From an uncultured Eubacterium sp. (lineage in GTDB: Bacteria; Bacillota; Clostridia; Lachnospirales; Lachnospiraceae), in NCBI GenBank assembly GCA_910589665.1, contig CAJUTR010000011.1, forward strand, positions 1 to 64,000: a DNA stretch of 64,000 nt, read 5' to 3'. This document shows, one piece after another, positions 14,166 through 23,384 of this stretch (positions within the stretch are counted from its first letter, which is position 1; the number at the start of each line of letters is the position of its first letter). The position numbers and the translations under genes were made by a program. Under the pieces are notes generated by a model, which saw nothing but the letters and a program-made list of their open reading frames with translations, was not told the DNA's origin and made no database searches.

Positions 14166-16913
14166 ATGAATGAGAAATTGAAGAAAGAAATGCGTTTATT
14201 GATTCCTCTAATATTTATCGTAATTCCTGTGTTGATCTTCCTTCCATATTATTTAGAAGGGCAGTTGCCCGGGCCAGATGACCTAGTACAGTCTTTTGCG
14301 AATAGAAAGTATTTGACAGAAAGCATTGAGGAAGGTGTTTTTTCCCAATGGAATCCGTATTTATCAAACGGTATTCCCCAATCGGGAGTCGATGCGCTTA
14401 ATATAAGCAATTTATTTTTCTTGATTGCGCCTTTTCATCAGGCAATATACTTGTTTTATATTGCGTTTCTATTTACAGGGGCGCTGTTCTTTTATTTGTT
14501 TTTAAAGGAAAATGGATGTTCTTATGCGGTATCAACTGTATTTGCTGTGATTTTTGAATGTTCGATCCAAATAAACGGGCTGCGTAGAAATCACCCATTC
14601 GTTGTTGCAGTGATCTGCCTTTTTCCAGTCATGATGTATTTTGCTAAGAAATTTATCCATACCAGAAAGACAGGATGGCTTTGTATGGGGGCGGTGGCTG
14701 CCGGACTGCAGGCAACGATGATGATACAATATAGTGTCTATGCGAGTTTGATACTTTTCATTTACATTTTGCTTTCGTGTCGTTATCAGAACTTTACATG
14801 GGTTGAGATTATAAAAAAAGCGTTGATATGGTGTGCGGTCTGCTTTGGGGTATATGCGTATGCGCTCTTTCCAACTTTGAGTATACTTCGTGAATATGCA
14901 GAATATGGTTCCTCAGAGACTTCTTATGGAGTGTTTACTTCTTGGTCGGTTCATCCGGTCAAGCTGATCCAGATGATCATTCCGCAGTTTTTTGGAGAGT
15001 ATGATATGCCGCTCGGGACAACGTATTCTTCGGAACACGATATTGAGTTATATCTTGGGATCTTCGTGCTGCTGCTCGTGATGGTCTTGGTGGCGAAAAA
15101 GGGAAAAAACCGCAATGTCCGTCTGGAAATGTTATGTGCGGTGATTGCATTATTGTATTCGGCACTTGGACATATTCCGTTGATCGGTTGGATCGTGTAT
15201 CGTATTCCATTGCTGGGAGGATTTCGTTGTGCGGCAAGAATGTTGTATATTTTTTATTTTTTTATGTTTTCACTTGCTGCTCAGAGTCTGGAAGATTTGT
15301 TCCAGAAAGATTCCTTTGCTGCGCAGATCGTGCGGTTAAAAAAACTTTCCTTTCGATTATTATCGGGAATCGGAGTTATCGTATCGCTCGCAGTCTTTTT
15401 CGCTTTTTTCTGTGTTACGGAGGAACAGAAGCAGGAATATTTTATGAAATTGCAGGACAGGCTGTTTTTGCCGTTGTTTTATATCGCGCTTATCACGGTT
15501 GTTGTGTGGTTTTTGTCTAAGAAAAAAATAAAGGAGCATGTTTTTTTGATCAGGTGGAAGAGGTATATAGCGTGTGTACTAGTACTTCTGATCACACTTG
15601 CAGAGACGCTTCCATATAGCTTGTACTCTGAAACGTCCAGCCTGGCTGAATTTCAGATAGGTGAAACGGAGCAAAAATTAAAAGAGACGCTTGGAACGAA
15701 TAAGGTCTGGGATGTGTTGGACGAACTGGATGTTTCGCATAAAAGTATGATTTCTCAAAACAAAAGCCAGGTGAAAAGGATTCCGTCCATTAATGCGTAC
15801 GTCACGTATAACAATCCCTGTCTTGTAAGGTATCTGGGAACGGTTGATGGTCCAGATGTACCATTCAACTCTTCGGGATTGTTGTCGGGAGCTGTCAATG
15901 CCCGCAACATTATCGTATTGAAACAGGAGTTTTTATCCATGATGGGAGTCCGGTATCTCATTGATTCCAGCGGGTTGATCGAAGAGAACGGCGGACGGAT
16001 CTACGATTCCAAAATTGGCGCCAGTACCGTGACAGTGATGGAGGACACGGTGATGGAGTGTGGGATGAATGGAGTTGGACAGGAAGTCAAGGAACTTGTC
16101 GGTGGACTTTTGGGAAATGCCTGTTATAAAGTTAAATTCCGTATCAACGAGCAGGACAACAGTCATCTGACCAGTTTGTCAGTTGATTTGTACGGAGGGC
16201 CGTCTTATGACCGGACATCCCAGCAGGCTGATTTTGTGCTGGAAGAAGGTAAAAATGAATATGAAGCGTATTTGTATACCAGCCGGCCGGAGCTGGCGAC
16301 AGAAGATATTCGTTTGAGGATCATATTCCAGTCAGATACAGATAAAGTCCGTATGGAAACCTGTGAAGTTTCATTGTATCCAATGGTTGAGAAATATCAG
16401 TATTGGGGAACGGATGAAAATGGGGTAAAAATATATGAGAATCCGGATGCAAAAGATATTTTATATTTTCCCAAACGCATAAAGAGGATGAGGGAATTTG
16501 ATGATATATATTCCGATCATGAAAGTTGCCATTACAGCGAAACAGCATATGTAAATCGGAAAAGCCGGAAACTCTCACAGGTGGAATCAGAGGTAGAGTT
16601 GGTTTCATATAAGGGAGATCAAATAGAAGCCAGGGTGATATCAGATGAGGATACATATTTATGTTTTTCTCAAAATTATTCGCCGAACTGGTCGGTTAAG
16701 ATCGATGGGAAAAAGCAGAAGGTCGATATGGTAAATGGACTGATCATGGGAACCAGCATTCCTATGGGAGAGCATACGGTCGTCTTTGAATATAAAGACC
16801 CTGCCTATTATATAGGTTATGGAGTTACATTGATAACGGTTGTGGCGCTGTCCGTCGCGGGGATCGTGTCATGGCAGAGAAGAAGGAAACATCGCAGGCG
16901 CAGACATAAGTGA
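14166..16913 (+). CDS. YfhO-family large polytopic membrane protein
   Basis: 915 residues: about 12-13 hydrophobic segments over the first 480 residues, a long external domain and a last membrane segment followed by a basic tail (RRRKHRRRRHK). The family signature near the C-terminus is present: FSQNYSPNWSVKIDGK followed by the MGEHTVVFEYKDPAYYIGY region, typical of YfhO proteins, which are linked to lipid-carrier-dependent glycosylation (for example of lipoteichoic acid). The first loop has GPDDLVQSFANRKYL with paired aspartates as in GT-C enzymes. ATG 14166 follows GAGAGGAAA. It stands alone after a promoter and its own long leader. Likely an extracytoplasmic glycosyltransferase; substrate unknown. 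Confidence 0.78.
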   Translation: MNEKLKKEMRLLIPLIFIVIPVLIFLPYYLEGQLPGPDDLVQSFANRKYLTESIEEGVFSQWNPYLSNGIPQSGVDALNISNLFFLIAPFHQAIYLFYIAFLFTGALFFYLFLKENGCSYAVSTVFAVIFECSIQINGLRRNHPFVVAVICLFPVMMYFAKKFIHTRKTGWLCMGAVAAGLQATMMIQYSVYASLILFIYILLSCRYQNFTWVEIIKKALIWCAVCFGVYAYALFPTLSILREYAEYGSSETSYGVFTSWSVHPVKLIQMIIPQFFGEYDMPLGTTYSSEHDIELYLGIFVLLLVMVLVAKKGKNRNVRLEMLCAVIALLYSALGHIPLIGWIVYRIPLLGGFRCAARMLYIFYFFMFSLAAQSLEDLFQKDSFAAQIVRLKKLSFRLLSGIGVIVSLAVFFAFFCVTEEQKQEYFMKLQDRLFLPLFYIALITVVVWFLSKKKIKEHVFLIRWKRYIACVLVLLITLAETLPYSLYSETSSLAEFQIGETEQKLKETLGTNKVWDVLDELDVSHKSMISQNKSQVKRIPSINAYVTYNNPCLVRYLGTVDGPDVPFNSSGLLSGAVNARNIIVLKQEFLSMMGVRYLIDSSGLIEENGGRIYDSKIGASTVTVMEDTVMECGMNGVGQEVKELVGGLLGNACYKVKFRINEQDNSHLTSLSVDLYGGPSYDRTSQQADFVLEEGKNEYEAYLYTSRPELATEDIRLRIIFQSDTDKVRMETCEVSLYPMVEKYQYWGTDENGVKIYENPDAKDILYFPKRIKRMREFDDIYSDHESCHYSETAYVNRKSRKLSQVESEVELVSYKGDQIEARVISDEDTYLCFSQNYSPNWSVKIDGKKQKVDMVNGLIMGTSIPMGEHTVVFEYKDPAYYIGYGVTLITVVALSVAGIVSWQRRRKHRRRRHK

Positions 16914-16954
16914 TGCCGGAGCATATGATATGCCGATAAATGGAAACCAATGTA

Positions 16955-16983
16955 TGGACAAGCGCTGCGTTTTATGATATGCT
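16955..16983 (+). promoter_or_regulatory. possible sigma-A-type promoter
   Basis: TGGACA (16955-16960), 17-base spacer, TATGCT (16978-16983) in the 120-base gap ahead of the DUF6311-like gene. Five of six -35 bases and four of six -10 bases match consensus; weaker than the site at 13911. Confidence 0.4.
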
Positions 16984-17033
16984 ATGTTTTTGAGAATGAG
17001 AGAGTTGAATAAGATTCAGAAAGAGAGGGAACA

Positions 17034-19184
17034 ATGAAGATTACAAAAAAGAATGAATCCATGCACTATTTTGCCATCGGGGCAGTCATTGGGCTTGTTT
17101 TGTTTGTGTGCATATATGGTTTTCGGGTGCTTGATTTTACGTACGATGAATGGCTTCTTACTGGAAAGGATTTACAACAGCATTATGTGGGATGGAAATT
17201 TTTCAGAAATGCGCCATGGACGTTTCCCATCGGATGCCATAATGGACTGACGCACCCTTACTATGTAAGTGTATTGTATACGGATTCGATTCCGCTTTTT
17301 GCCATCTTTTTCAAATTATTCTCTCCGGTTTTGCCACAGACATTTCAGTATTTTGGTCTGTTTGGTCTCATGTGCTATATTTTGAACGGCGGAATGGCAT
17401 CTGTCCTGATTGCCAGATTTAATAAGAGCAAGTTGTTTTGTGCGTTGGGAAGTATCTTTTTCATTTTATCCACCCCTGTCCTTCAGCGTCTTTTTGGCCT
17501 GCTGACAGAAAACTCAAGACATACTTCGCTCGCGGCACATTTCCTGATCTTAGGCGCTTTAGGTATATGGATTTATAAAGATAAATTTGAGCAGTATTGG
17601 AAGGCAGCGTTGGCATTTAGTATATTGGGAGTATTATGTGTGCTTATCCAGATGTATATTATTTTTTGTGTGGGCGGCATTATGTGCGGCTATCTTTTGC
17701 ATTGTCTGCTAAAGGAGAAGGATTGGAAACGTACTTTGATCGTATTTGCAAGTTTTATCGTTAGTTCCCTTCTCGTGTTTTTTGTGATCGGCGGGTTTAC
17801 GGATGTGCTTGCGTCAGGAAGCAACGGGTTCGGCATTTATTCGGCAAACCTCAATACGCTCATTAATCCGTACAAGTATTCGACTTTTTTTGACGGGATG
17901 GGAATGTACAGCGGTCAATACGAGGGTTTTTCCTATCTTGGCTTGGGAATGATCATCTTGTGCCTGATCAGCACTGGATTTTTGATCGGTGGGGCAGTCC
18001 GGTACGGACATAGGAAAATGCTGAAATCCAAGATCAAAGAATTTATAAAACAGCATTTTTACGGATTGTTTTCTCTTTTTGTCGTGATTTTTGTATTTGG
18101 AGGGCTTGCGATCACGACGTCTGTATATTTGGGAAAAAGAATTATTTTACAGGTGTACCTGCCGTCGAAATGGTATGATCTGCTGGCGATCGTCCGCTCG
18201 TCAGGACGCTTTATGTGGGTGATCATGTATCTGGTGATGATTTTAGCTTTATACCTTATTACAAAACTGATACGCAATAAAAAGGTTTCTTTGGCAATCG
18301 TAGCATTGTGCGTATGTGTGCAGATGGCAGATTTGGCAAAGCCAATTTTGGCCATTCATGATCAGTATACATCGGAAGCGGTAGAAGATGATACACTTGC
18401 GGCAGACGAATTTTGGGAAACGCAGTTAGGAGATTTTAAGCATGTTGTATATTTTCCGGTGAATGAATATGGCCTGTATCAGATGATGCAGATCGGTACG
18501 AAGGCATCCAATGTCGGTGTGGATGTAAATTACTTTTATATGTCACGTTTCCTTACAAACGAGTTAGTAAAGCAGGAGAAAAAACGTTTGAAAGAGATTT
18601 TTGAATCGGGTCAGCTTGACGATGATACGCTGTATATTTTGGATTACCAGAATGCTCATTTGTACAAAGACCGGTGCAATATATATGAAATTGACAATAA
18701 AATTGTTGCCTGCAAAAGGGTTTTGAATGGTGTAAAGAAATATCAGGATGTGTATGTGAGTTCAGAAAGTCCATTGGTCGAATTGGAGTTTTCTTACGAT
18801 GGACTTGGACGCAAACAGGCACATAGAGGATGGAATGAACCAGAGTATGGGGATGATGGCATGTGGACTTCTGATCAGAGTGTTGTCAGGGTTCTTTCAG
18901 GTGGAGCTAAAAAAGCCCATATCACAGTCGAGTATGAAAAAGGACGGAAAAAAGGAAAGACCAAGATCACGTTCAATGGAAAGGTGAAAGGATATATCAA
19001 CAACAAAGAATCTGGGAGTTTTGAATTTGATGCTAATCTGAAAGAGACGATTTCGAATCGGAAATCAAAATATATCAACTGGTTGTTTTTTGATACTAGC
19101 AGTACATTTAAAATAAAACCGAAAGATGAGGTCCTTCATTGCGGCATTTATGTAAAGAAGATTACGATAAGTTATACGAAGTGA
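17034..19184 (+). CDS. large polytopic membrane protein, DUF6311-like
   Basis: 716 residues: about 11-12 hydrophobic segments over the first ~420, then a soluble, predicted external domain rich in beta-type sequence. The opening loop FTYDEWLLTGKDLQQHYVGW followed by NAPWTFPIG resembles the DUF6311 family of membrane proteins found in polysaccharide loci, and its acidic residues again suggest a GT-C fold. The ribosome site is AGAGAGGGA just before ATG 17034. It forms a run with the next two polytopic genes (gaps of 26 and 20 bases). Function inferred only: transfer of a lipid-carried sugar on the outer face of the membrane. Confidence 0.65.
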   Translation: MKITKKNESMHYFAIGAVIGLVLFVCIYGFRVLDFTYDEWLLTGKDLQQHYVGWKFFRNAPWTFPIGCHNGLTHPYYVSVLYTDSIPLFAIFFKLFSPVLPQTFQYFGLFGLMCYILNGGMASVLIARFNKSKLFCALGSIFFILSTPVLQRLFGLLTENSRHTSLAAHFLILGALGIWIYKDKFEQYWKAALAFSILGVLCVLIQMYIIFCVGGIMCGYLLHCLLKEKDWKRTLIVFASFIVSSLLVFFVIGGFTDVLASGSNGFGIYSANLNTLINPYKYSTFFDGMGMYSGQYEGFSYLGLGMIILCLISTGFLIGGAVRYGHRKMLKSKIKEFIKQHFYGLFSLFVVIFVFGGLAITTSVYLGKRIILQVYLPSKWYDLLAIVRSSGRFMWVIMYLVMILALYLITKLIRNKKVSLAIVALCVCVQMADLAKPILAIHDQYTSEAVEDDTLAADEFWETQLGDFKHVVYFPVNEYGLYQMMQIGTKASNVGVDVNYFYMSRFLTNELVKQEKKRLKEIFESGQLDDDTLYILDYQNAHLYKDRCNIYEIDNKIVACKRVLNGVKKYQDVYVSSESPLVELEFSYDGLGRKQAHRGWNEPEYGDDGMWTSDQSVVRVLSGGAKKAHITVEYEKGRKKGKTKITFNGKVKGYINNKESGSFEFDANLKETISNRKSKYINWLFFDTSSTFKIKPKDEVLHCGIYVKKITISYTK

Positions 19185-19210
19185 GATTGTGATTGAAATA
19201 AGGAGGCTAT

Positions 19211-20659
19211 ATGAAACGGATAAAGAATAAGATCGACCAGTGGAATGAGGGGAGTGGCGGCCCGTCTAAATATGATATGATCGCTGCCCTGGCGATTGTG
19301 TTGTTAATCTCTTGTTTCTTTTGCTTTTTAAAAGATTTTAAACTGACTGTGATGCAGTCTTTGACATTTGACGCATGTATTTTTAATGGGAAGGTACACA
19401 AATTTTACAGTATCGTCAATGCGCAGGCGCTATCTGGGTATTATGACAGCGTCTGGGAGAATTCGTTAAGTGCTGGAGCAAATTATTCCATCATTAACTA
19501 TGCGACACTTGGAATCGTATGCCTGCCTCTGTATGTGATTGAAAAAATAGCAAAAACCGCAGTGCCTTTTGTCCTTTATGAGGTAATTGTGAAAGCGGTA
19601 TTTGTGGCAATTACGCTTTACATGACAAAACTGGTCGGTGATATTTGTTCCTTGGTTTCCATGGATGAGGGGAGGAGCAGATGGTTGAAATTTGCCTTTC
19701 TTTCCTCACCGATTTTGTGGTATAGCTGTTTGATGATCTCTCAAATGGATATTTTTTCTTTACTTTTTCTGATGCTGGGGATCCGTGCCTCCATCAAAGG
19801 GAGGAAACGGCCGGAACTTCTTTTTTACGCGCTGTCTGTCTTTTACAAGCCGTTTGCGCTGATTGCCATTATTCCTATCATTTTATTGAAAGAGAAAAGG
19901 ATCCTCTACATTTTTCGGGATGTGCTGTTTACGCTGGCGGGACTTTTGTTCCAGAATGTCGTGTATCATTTTGATTCGGGATATGCCAGGGTTCAGGAAT
20001 ATATGGGGGAACTTTATAATTTTTCAGAACGTTTCTTTTCTTCGGGATTTGTGACCAGTCGTAATGTCTATACGGCAAACGCTGGTTTTTTTGTGATTTC
20101 ATTTGTGATCATCTGTGTCATTGCTTATAGCATTCGGAAATTTGACTATCATCTGATGTTTGCGCTCCCTTTTGCGTCGTGGTGTGCGTTTGTCGTTTTT
20201 GTTCAGTGGCATCCGAACTGGCTTGTATTTATGATCCCGTTTGCCGTGATGATACTAGGTTACAGCTACCGGATCAAGCTACAGTGTGCCATTGAATGCG
20301 TGTTCATGATATTTTTCCTGTTTGTCAATTCGTTGGGATGGTTATTTAATTATGACAATGACCTGATCAATGGAGGGATTCTGTCCCAGGTATTTGGTCT
20401 TTACAGTGAGGGCGGTGAGTTTGGAACCATCCGACCGATTCTGACGGATAAATTGAGCGCCATTCCGGTTGATTTTTATATTTCGGTTCTTTCAGCGGCG
20501 GCGATTGCAATGGTCGCTGCGGTGGTAATGGATGTTTACAGAAGAAGGAAACAGTATTCTTATGATATAAGGGAAGCCAAATTTGAACGAGGAGTCATGT
20601 GGCTGCGTTCCTTGCCAGTCCTTTGCTTTATTGTTTATTCGCTTGCTACCTGCATATAG
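19211..20659 (+). CDS. polytopic membrane protein, GT-C mannosyltransferase-like
   Basis: 482 residues with about 11 hydrophobic segments and short loops. The segment around SQMDIFSLLFLMLGIRAS followed by LFYALSVFYKPFALIAI matches the pattern of GT-C proteins of the PIG-M/alpha-mannosyltransferase type, where a loop Q-x-D/M-x motif precedes an 'internal K-P-F' helix. An early external loop contains TFDACIFNGKVHKFYS. AAGGAGG precedes ATG 19211. It probably uses a polyprenyl-phosphate sugar; the neighbouring GDP-mannose and CDP-sugar genes may supply the ultimate donor. The exact family is not certain. Confidence 0.6.
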   Translation: MKRIKNKIDQWNEGSGGPSKYDMIAALAIVLLISCFFCFLKDFKLTVMQSLTFDACIFNGKVHKFYSIVNAQALSGYYDSVWENSLSAGANYSIINYATLGIVCLPLYVIEKIAKTAVPFVLYEVIVKAVFVAITLYMTKLVGDICSLVSMDEGRSRWLKFAFLSSPILWYSCLMISQMDIFSLLFLMLGIRASIKGRKRPELLFYALSVFYKPFALIAIIPIILLKEKRILYIFRDVLFTLAGLLFQNVVYHFDSGYARVQEYMGELYNFSERFFSSGFVTSRNVYTANAGFFVISFVIICVIAYSIRKFDYHLMFALPFASWCAFVVFVQWHPNWLVFMIPFAVMILGYSYRIKLQCAIECVFMIFFLFVNSLGWLFNYDNDLINGGILSQVFGLYSEGGEFGTIRPILTDKLSAIPVDFYISVLSAAAIAMVAAVVMDVYRRRKQYSYDIREAKFERGVMWLRSLPVLCFIVYSLATCI

Positions 20660-20679
20660 TTGTTTGAAAGGAGGATATT

Positions 20680-22278
20680 ATGCTTGGTAAAATTCGTAAT
20701 ATCAAGCTGCCGTTCTGGGCCAATCTAATGATATTTCTTATATTTGGCAGCTTGTTCGTGCTATACAGTATCCGACTTTTTTATATTATGCCGATTGATT
20801 CGGATTACAGTAACCTGATATTGGAGGCATCCGATATTATTAGTGGAAATGTACTCCTAAATGACTGGATTCAAACGGGGATCTCTTTTTTGACAACGGA
20901 TCTGCTATATTATATAATTGCTGTGCTTATAAATGGTGTTTCCCGTAATTCATATTTAGTGGCGAGTGGCCTTATGTTTTCCTGTATGTTGTTTTCAACG
21001 CTGCCACTGATCATGCAGGGGGAAGAACGTAAGTATAAATGTACAGAGTGGCTCTTGTACTTGGGCTTATGCACGTTCCCTTCGATCGTTGGGATCAATT
21101 TGCTGCGTGCCCACACAGGTGTGTATGTTTGGATCTTTATTGCCGTCGCATGTTTTTGTCAGTTGTACAAGGGGACATGTAAGAAACGGCATTACATTTT
21201 GTTCTGCAGCTCGTTGATCTTAGGATGTATTGGGGATGCGGTCGTAGTGCCGGTGGCGGTGCTGCCTTTTCTTTTGTATTGTGTACGTGATATGTTGGCG
21301 AATAAGCGGATGCGGTTTAAACGCGATCTGCTTCTGATTTTACTTACGGCAGGTTCTGCTGTGACAGGTAGTGTTCTGGATAAGTTGTATTATGTGGTGG
21401 GGACGGCTGATAAGAATAGTTTTTTGAAAACGAAGAGTTTTGAAAACTTTGATGCCTATATAAGCAAGTTGAATATTTATCTGCACGCGGTTCTTGGCAT
21501 GAATGATGCGGATTTCACATCTTCAGAGCTCCTTTCTGTGGATACCGTTTTCTTTTTTATCAAAACGGTCGTTGTTTTATTTGGTTTTTGCCTGATCGTT
21601 TATCATGTTTATCATTTTATCAGGGGAAGGAAATGGGATATCATCAGTGAAATACTCAGTCTTGGTTTTCTGTTTGTTTCGATCGTGTTTGTCATTACAA
21701 CGATCTCTAGTGATATCCTGAGTGCAAGATATATCGGGACATGCCCTTGTATCCTGGCAGTTCTCATCATACGTTATATGCGGAAAAAGAATGTGTTTGA
21801 TGTACGTTTTAGTATGAATAAAATACCGGTATGGATGGTCGCTAATGTTTTGGGGATCGTCTTGTTGTTTCGAAGTTTCATACCGATTCGCGAATTGACT
21901 TTGGCAGAGACGGAGCAGGAGAGAGTCGCCTCGGTGTTGGAACAATATGAATTGGAATCCGGGTATGCGAATTTTTGGGATTCTTCCATTATTACTGTGG
22001 TCTCAAGACAAAAGGTTAAGGTCCGGGCGGTGACAATGGGTGATGAGGTTGCGATCTTTCCGTGGGGCTGCAAACGGTCATGGTATGAGGAGAAGACGAA
22101 CTTTATCCTGATACGGGATCCCGAGCATGTGGAGACTGGTGTGACCTATGAGAACGCGTTGCGGATTTTTAAGACGCCAAAGCAGGAAGTGGATTTTGAA
22201 AATTACAAGATACTCATTTATGATCATGATATTTCAGACAAATTGAGAAATGTTGTGAGAGAAAGAATGATAAATTAA
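20680..22278 (+). CDS. polytopic membrane protein, possible GT-C-like
   Basis: 532 residues, roughly ten hydrophobic segments and a soluble C-terminal ~130 residues. The first external loop reads MPIDSDYSNLILEASDI, with a D-x-D pair placed as in GT-C glycosyltransferases. AAAGGAGGA precedes ATG 20680. It ends 21 bases before rfbG, so polymer-modifying membrane proteins and nucleotide-sugar genes share one message. I do not recognise a named family. Its C-terminal domain carries no obvious motif. Confidence 0.55.
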   Translation: MLGKIRNIKLPFWANLMIFLIFGSLFVLYSIRLFYIMPIDSDYSNLILEASDIISGNVLLNDWIQTGISFLTTDLLYYIIAVLINGVSRNSYLVASGLMFSCMLFSTLPLIMQGEERKYKCTEWLLYLGLCTFPSIVGINLLRAHTGVYVWIFIAVACFCQLYKGTCKKRHYILFCSSLILGCIGDAVVVPVAVLPFLLYCVRDMLANKRMRFKRDLLLILLTAGSAVTGSVLDKLYYVVGTADKNSFLKTKSFENFDAYISKLNIYLHAVLGMNDADFTSSELLSVDTVFFFIKTVVVLFGFCLIVYHVYHFIRGRKWDIISEILSLGFLFVSIVFVITTISSDILSARYIGTCPCILAVLIIRYMRKKNVFDVRFSMNKIPVWMVANVLGIVLLFRSFIPIRELTLAETEQERVASVLEQYELESGYANFWDSSIITVVSRQKVKVRAVTMGDEVAIFPWGCKRSWYEEKTNFILIRDPEHVETGVTYENALRIFKTPKQEVDFENYKILIYDHDISDKLRNVVRERMIN

Positions 22279-22299
22279 GAGTTGGAAATGAGGATAGAT

Positions 22300-23352
22300 A
22301 TGATTGATTTAACATTTTTTAAAGGAAAAAAGGTGCTTGTGACAGGACATACTGGTTTTAAGGGATCCTGGATGTGCCGGACACTGATTCGTGCAGGTGC
22401 GGAAGTAACGGGGTATTCGCTAGAAGCACCGACCGAGCCCAATCTTTTTGGTTTGGCAGGGATTGGCGAGGCCATGAATTCTGTGATTGGTGACATCCGT
22501 GATCTGGAAAAACTGTCCGGTGTTTTTGATGAGATAAGGCCGGAGATCGTGATCCATCTTGCTGCACAGCCGATCGTGAGGGATTCGTACAAGGATCCGG
22601 TCTATACGTATGAGACGAATGTTATGGGAACGGTAAATATTTGCGAGTGTGTCAGGAAATATGACTGTGTAAAAAGCTTTTTGAATGTGACGACGGACAA
22701 AGTGTATGAGAATAGAGAATGGGAGTGGGGGTATCGTGAAAATGAACCGTTGGATGGTTACGACCCGTATTCAAATAGTAAATCCTGTTCGGAGCTTGTG
22801 ACACACAGCTACAAAAATTCGTTTTTTACGGATGGAAGGGTTGCCGTATCGACGGCAAGGGCTGGTAATGTCATCGGCGGCGGGGATTTTGCCAATGACC
22901 GGATCATTCCGGATTGTGTCAGGGCGGCAGAAAAAAAGAAAGATATCATCATAAGGAATCCGTTTTCCACAAGACCGTATCAGCATGTTCTCGAACCGGT
23001 CATTGCCTATCTGATGATCGTAAAGGGGCAGTATGAGGATCCGGAATTGCAGGGGTACTATAATGTGGGACCGGATGAGACGGATTGTGTGACGACCGGG
23101 GATCTAGTGGAGATGTTCACAAAGCGGTGGGGGGAAGGGCTCAAATGGATCGACCAGTATGATGGTGGACCTCATGAGGCGAACTTTTTGAAACTGGATT
23201 GTTCTAAGCTAAAGACGACATTTGGATGGAAACCGAGATGGGACGTGGCTGAGGCACTAGACAAGACGGTGGAGTGGACAAAAGCATGGTTTGCGGGTGA
23301 AGACGTCGCAGAGGTCATGGACAGGCAGATAAAGGACTTTGTATCCATATAA
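22300..23352 (+). CDS. rfbG: CDP-glucose 4,6-dehydratase
   Basis: 350-residue extended SDR that converts CDP-glucose to CDP-4-keto-6-deoxyglucose with bound NAD, the first committed step to CDP-3,6-dideoxyhexoses. The start MIDLTFFKGKKVLVTGHTGF matches the RfbG pattern and supports ATG 22300 (GAGGA at 22290-22294) over ATG 22288. Further signatures: HLAAQPIVRDSY, TTDKVYEN, and the catalytic Y-x-x-x-K in DPYSNSKSCSE, then ARAGNVIGGGD and RPYQHVLEP, all characteristic of this family. rfbH follows after a 32-base gap. Glucose-1-phosphate cytidylyltransferase (rfbF), which should provide the substrate, is not in this window. Confidence 0.93.
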   Translation: MIDLTFFKGKKVLVTGHTGFKGSWMCRTLIRAGAEVTGYSLEAPTEPNLFGLAGIGEAMNSVIGDIRDLEKLSGVFDEIRPEIVIHLAAQPIVRDSYKDPVYTYETNVMGTVNICECVRKYDCVKSFLNVTTDKVYENREWEWGYRENEPLDGYDPYSNSKSCSELVTHSYKNSFFTDGRVAVSTARAGNVIGGGDFANDRIIPDCVRAAEKKKDIIIRNPFSTRPYQHVLEPVIAYLMIVKGQYEDPELQGYYNVGPDETDCVTTGDLVEMFTKRWGEGLKWIDQYDGGPHEANFLKLDCSKLKTTFGWKPRWDVAEALDKTVEWTKAWFAGEDVAEVMDRQIKDFVSI

Positions 23353-23384
23353 CAATGAAAACAGGCAAAGAAAGGGAATATACT

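Noticed and set aside
13954..14169. 71-codon open frame upstream of the first YfhO gene
   Set aside because: It starts at TTG without a ribosome site, has no recognisable sequence, and lies just downstream of a strong promoter; treated as leader RNA.
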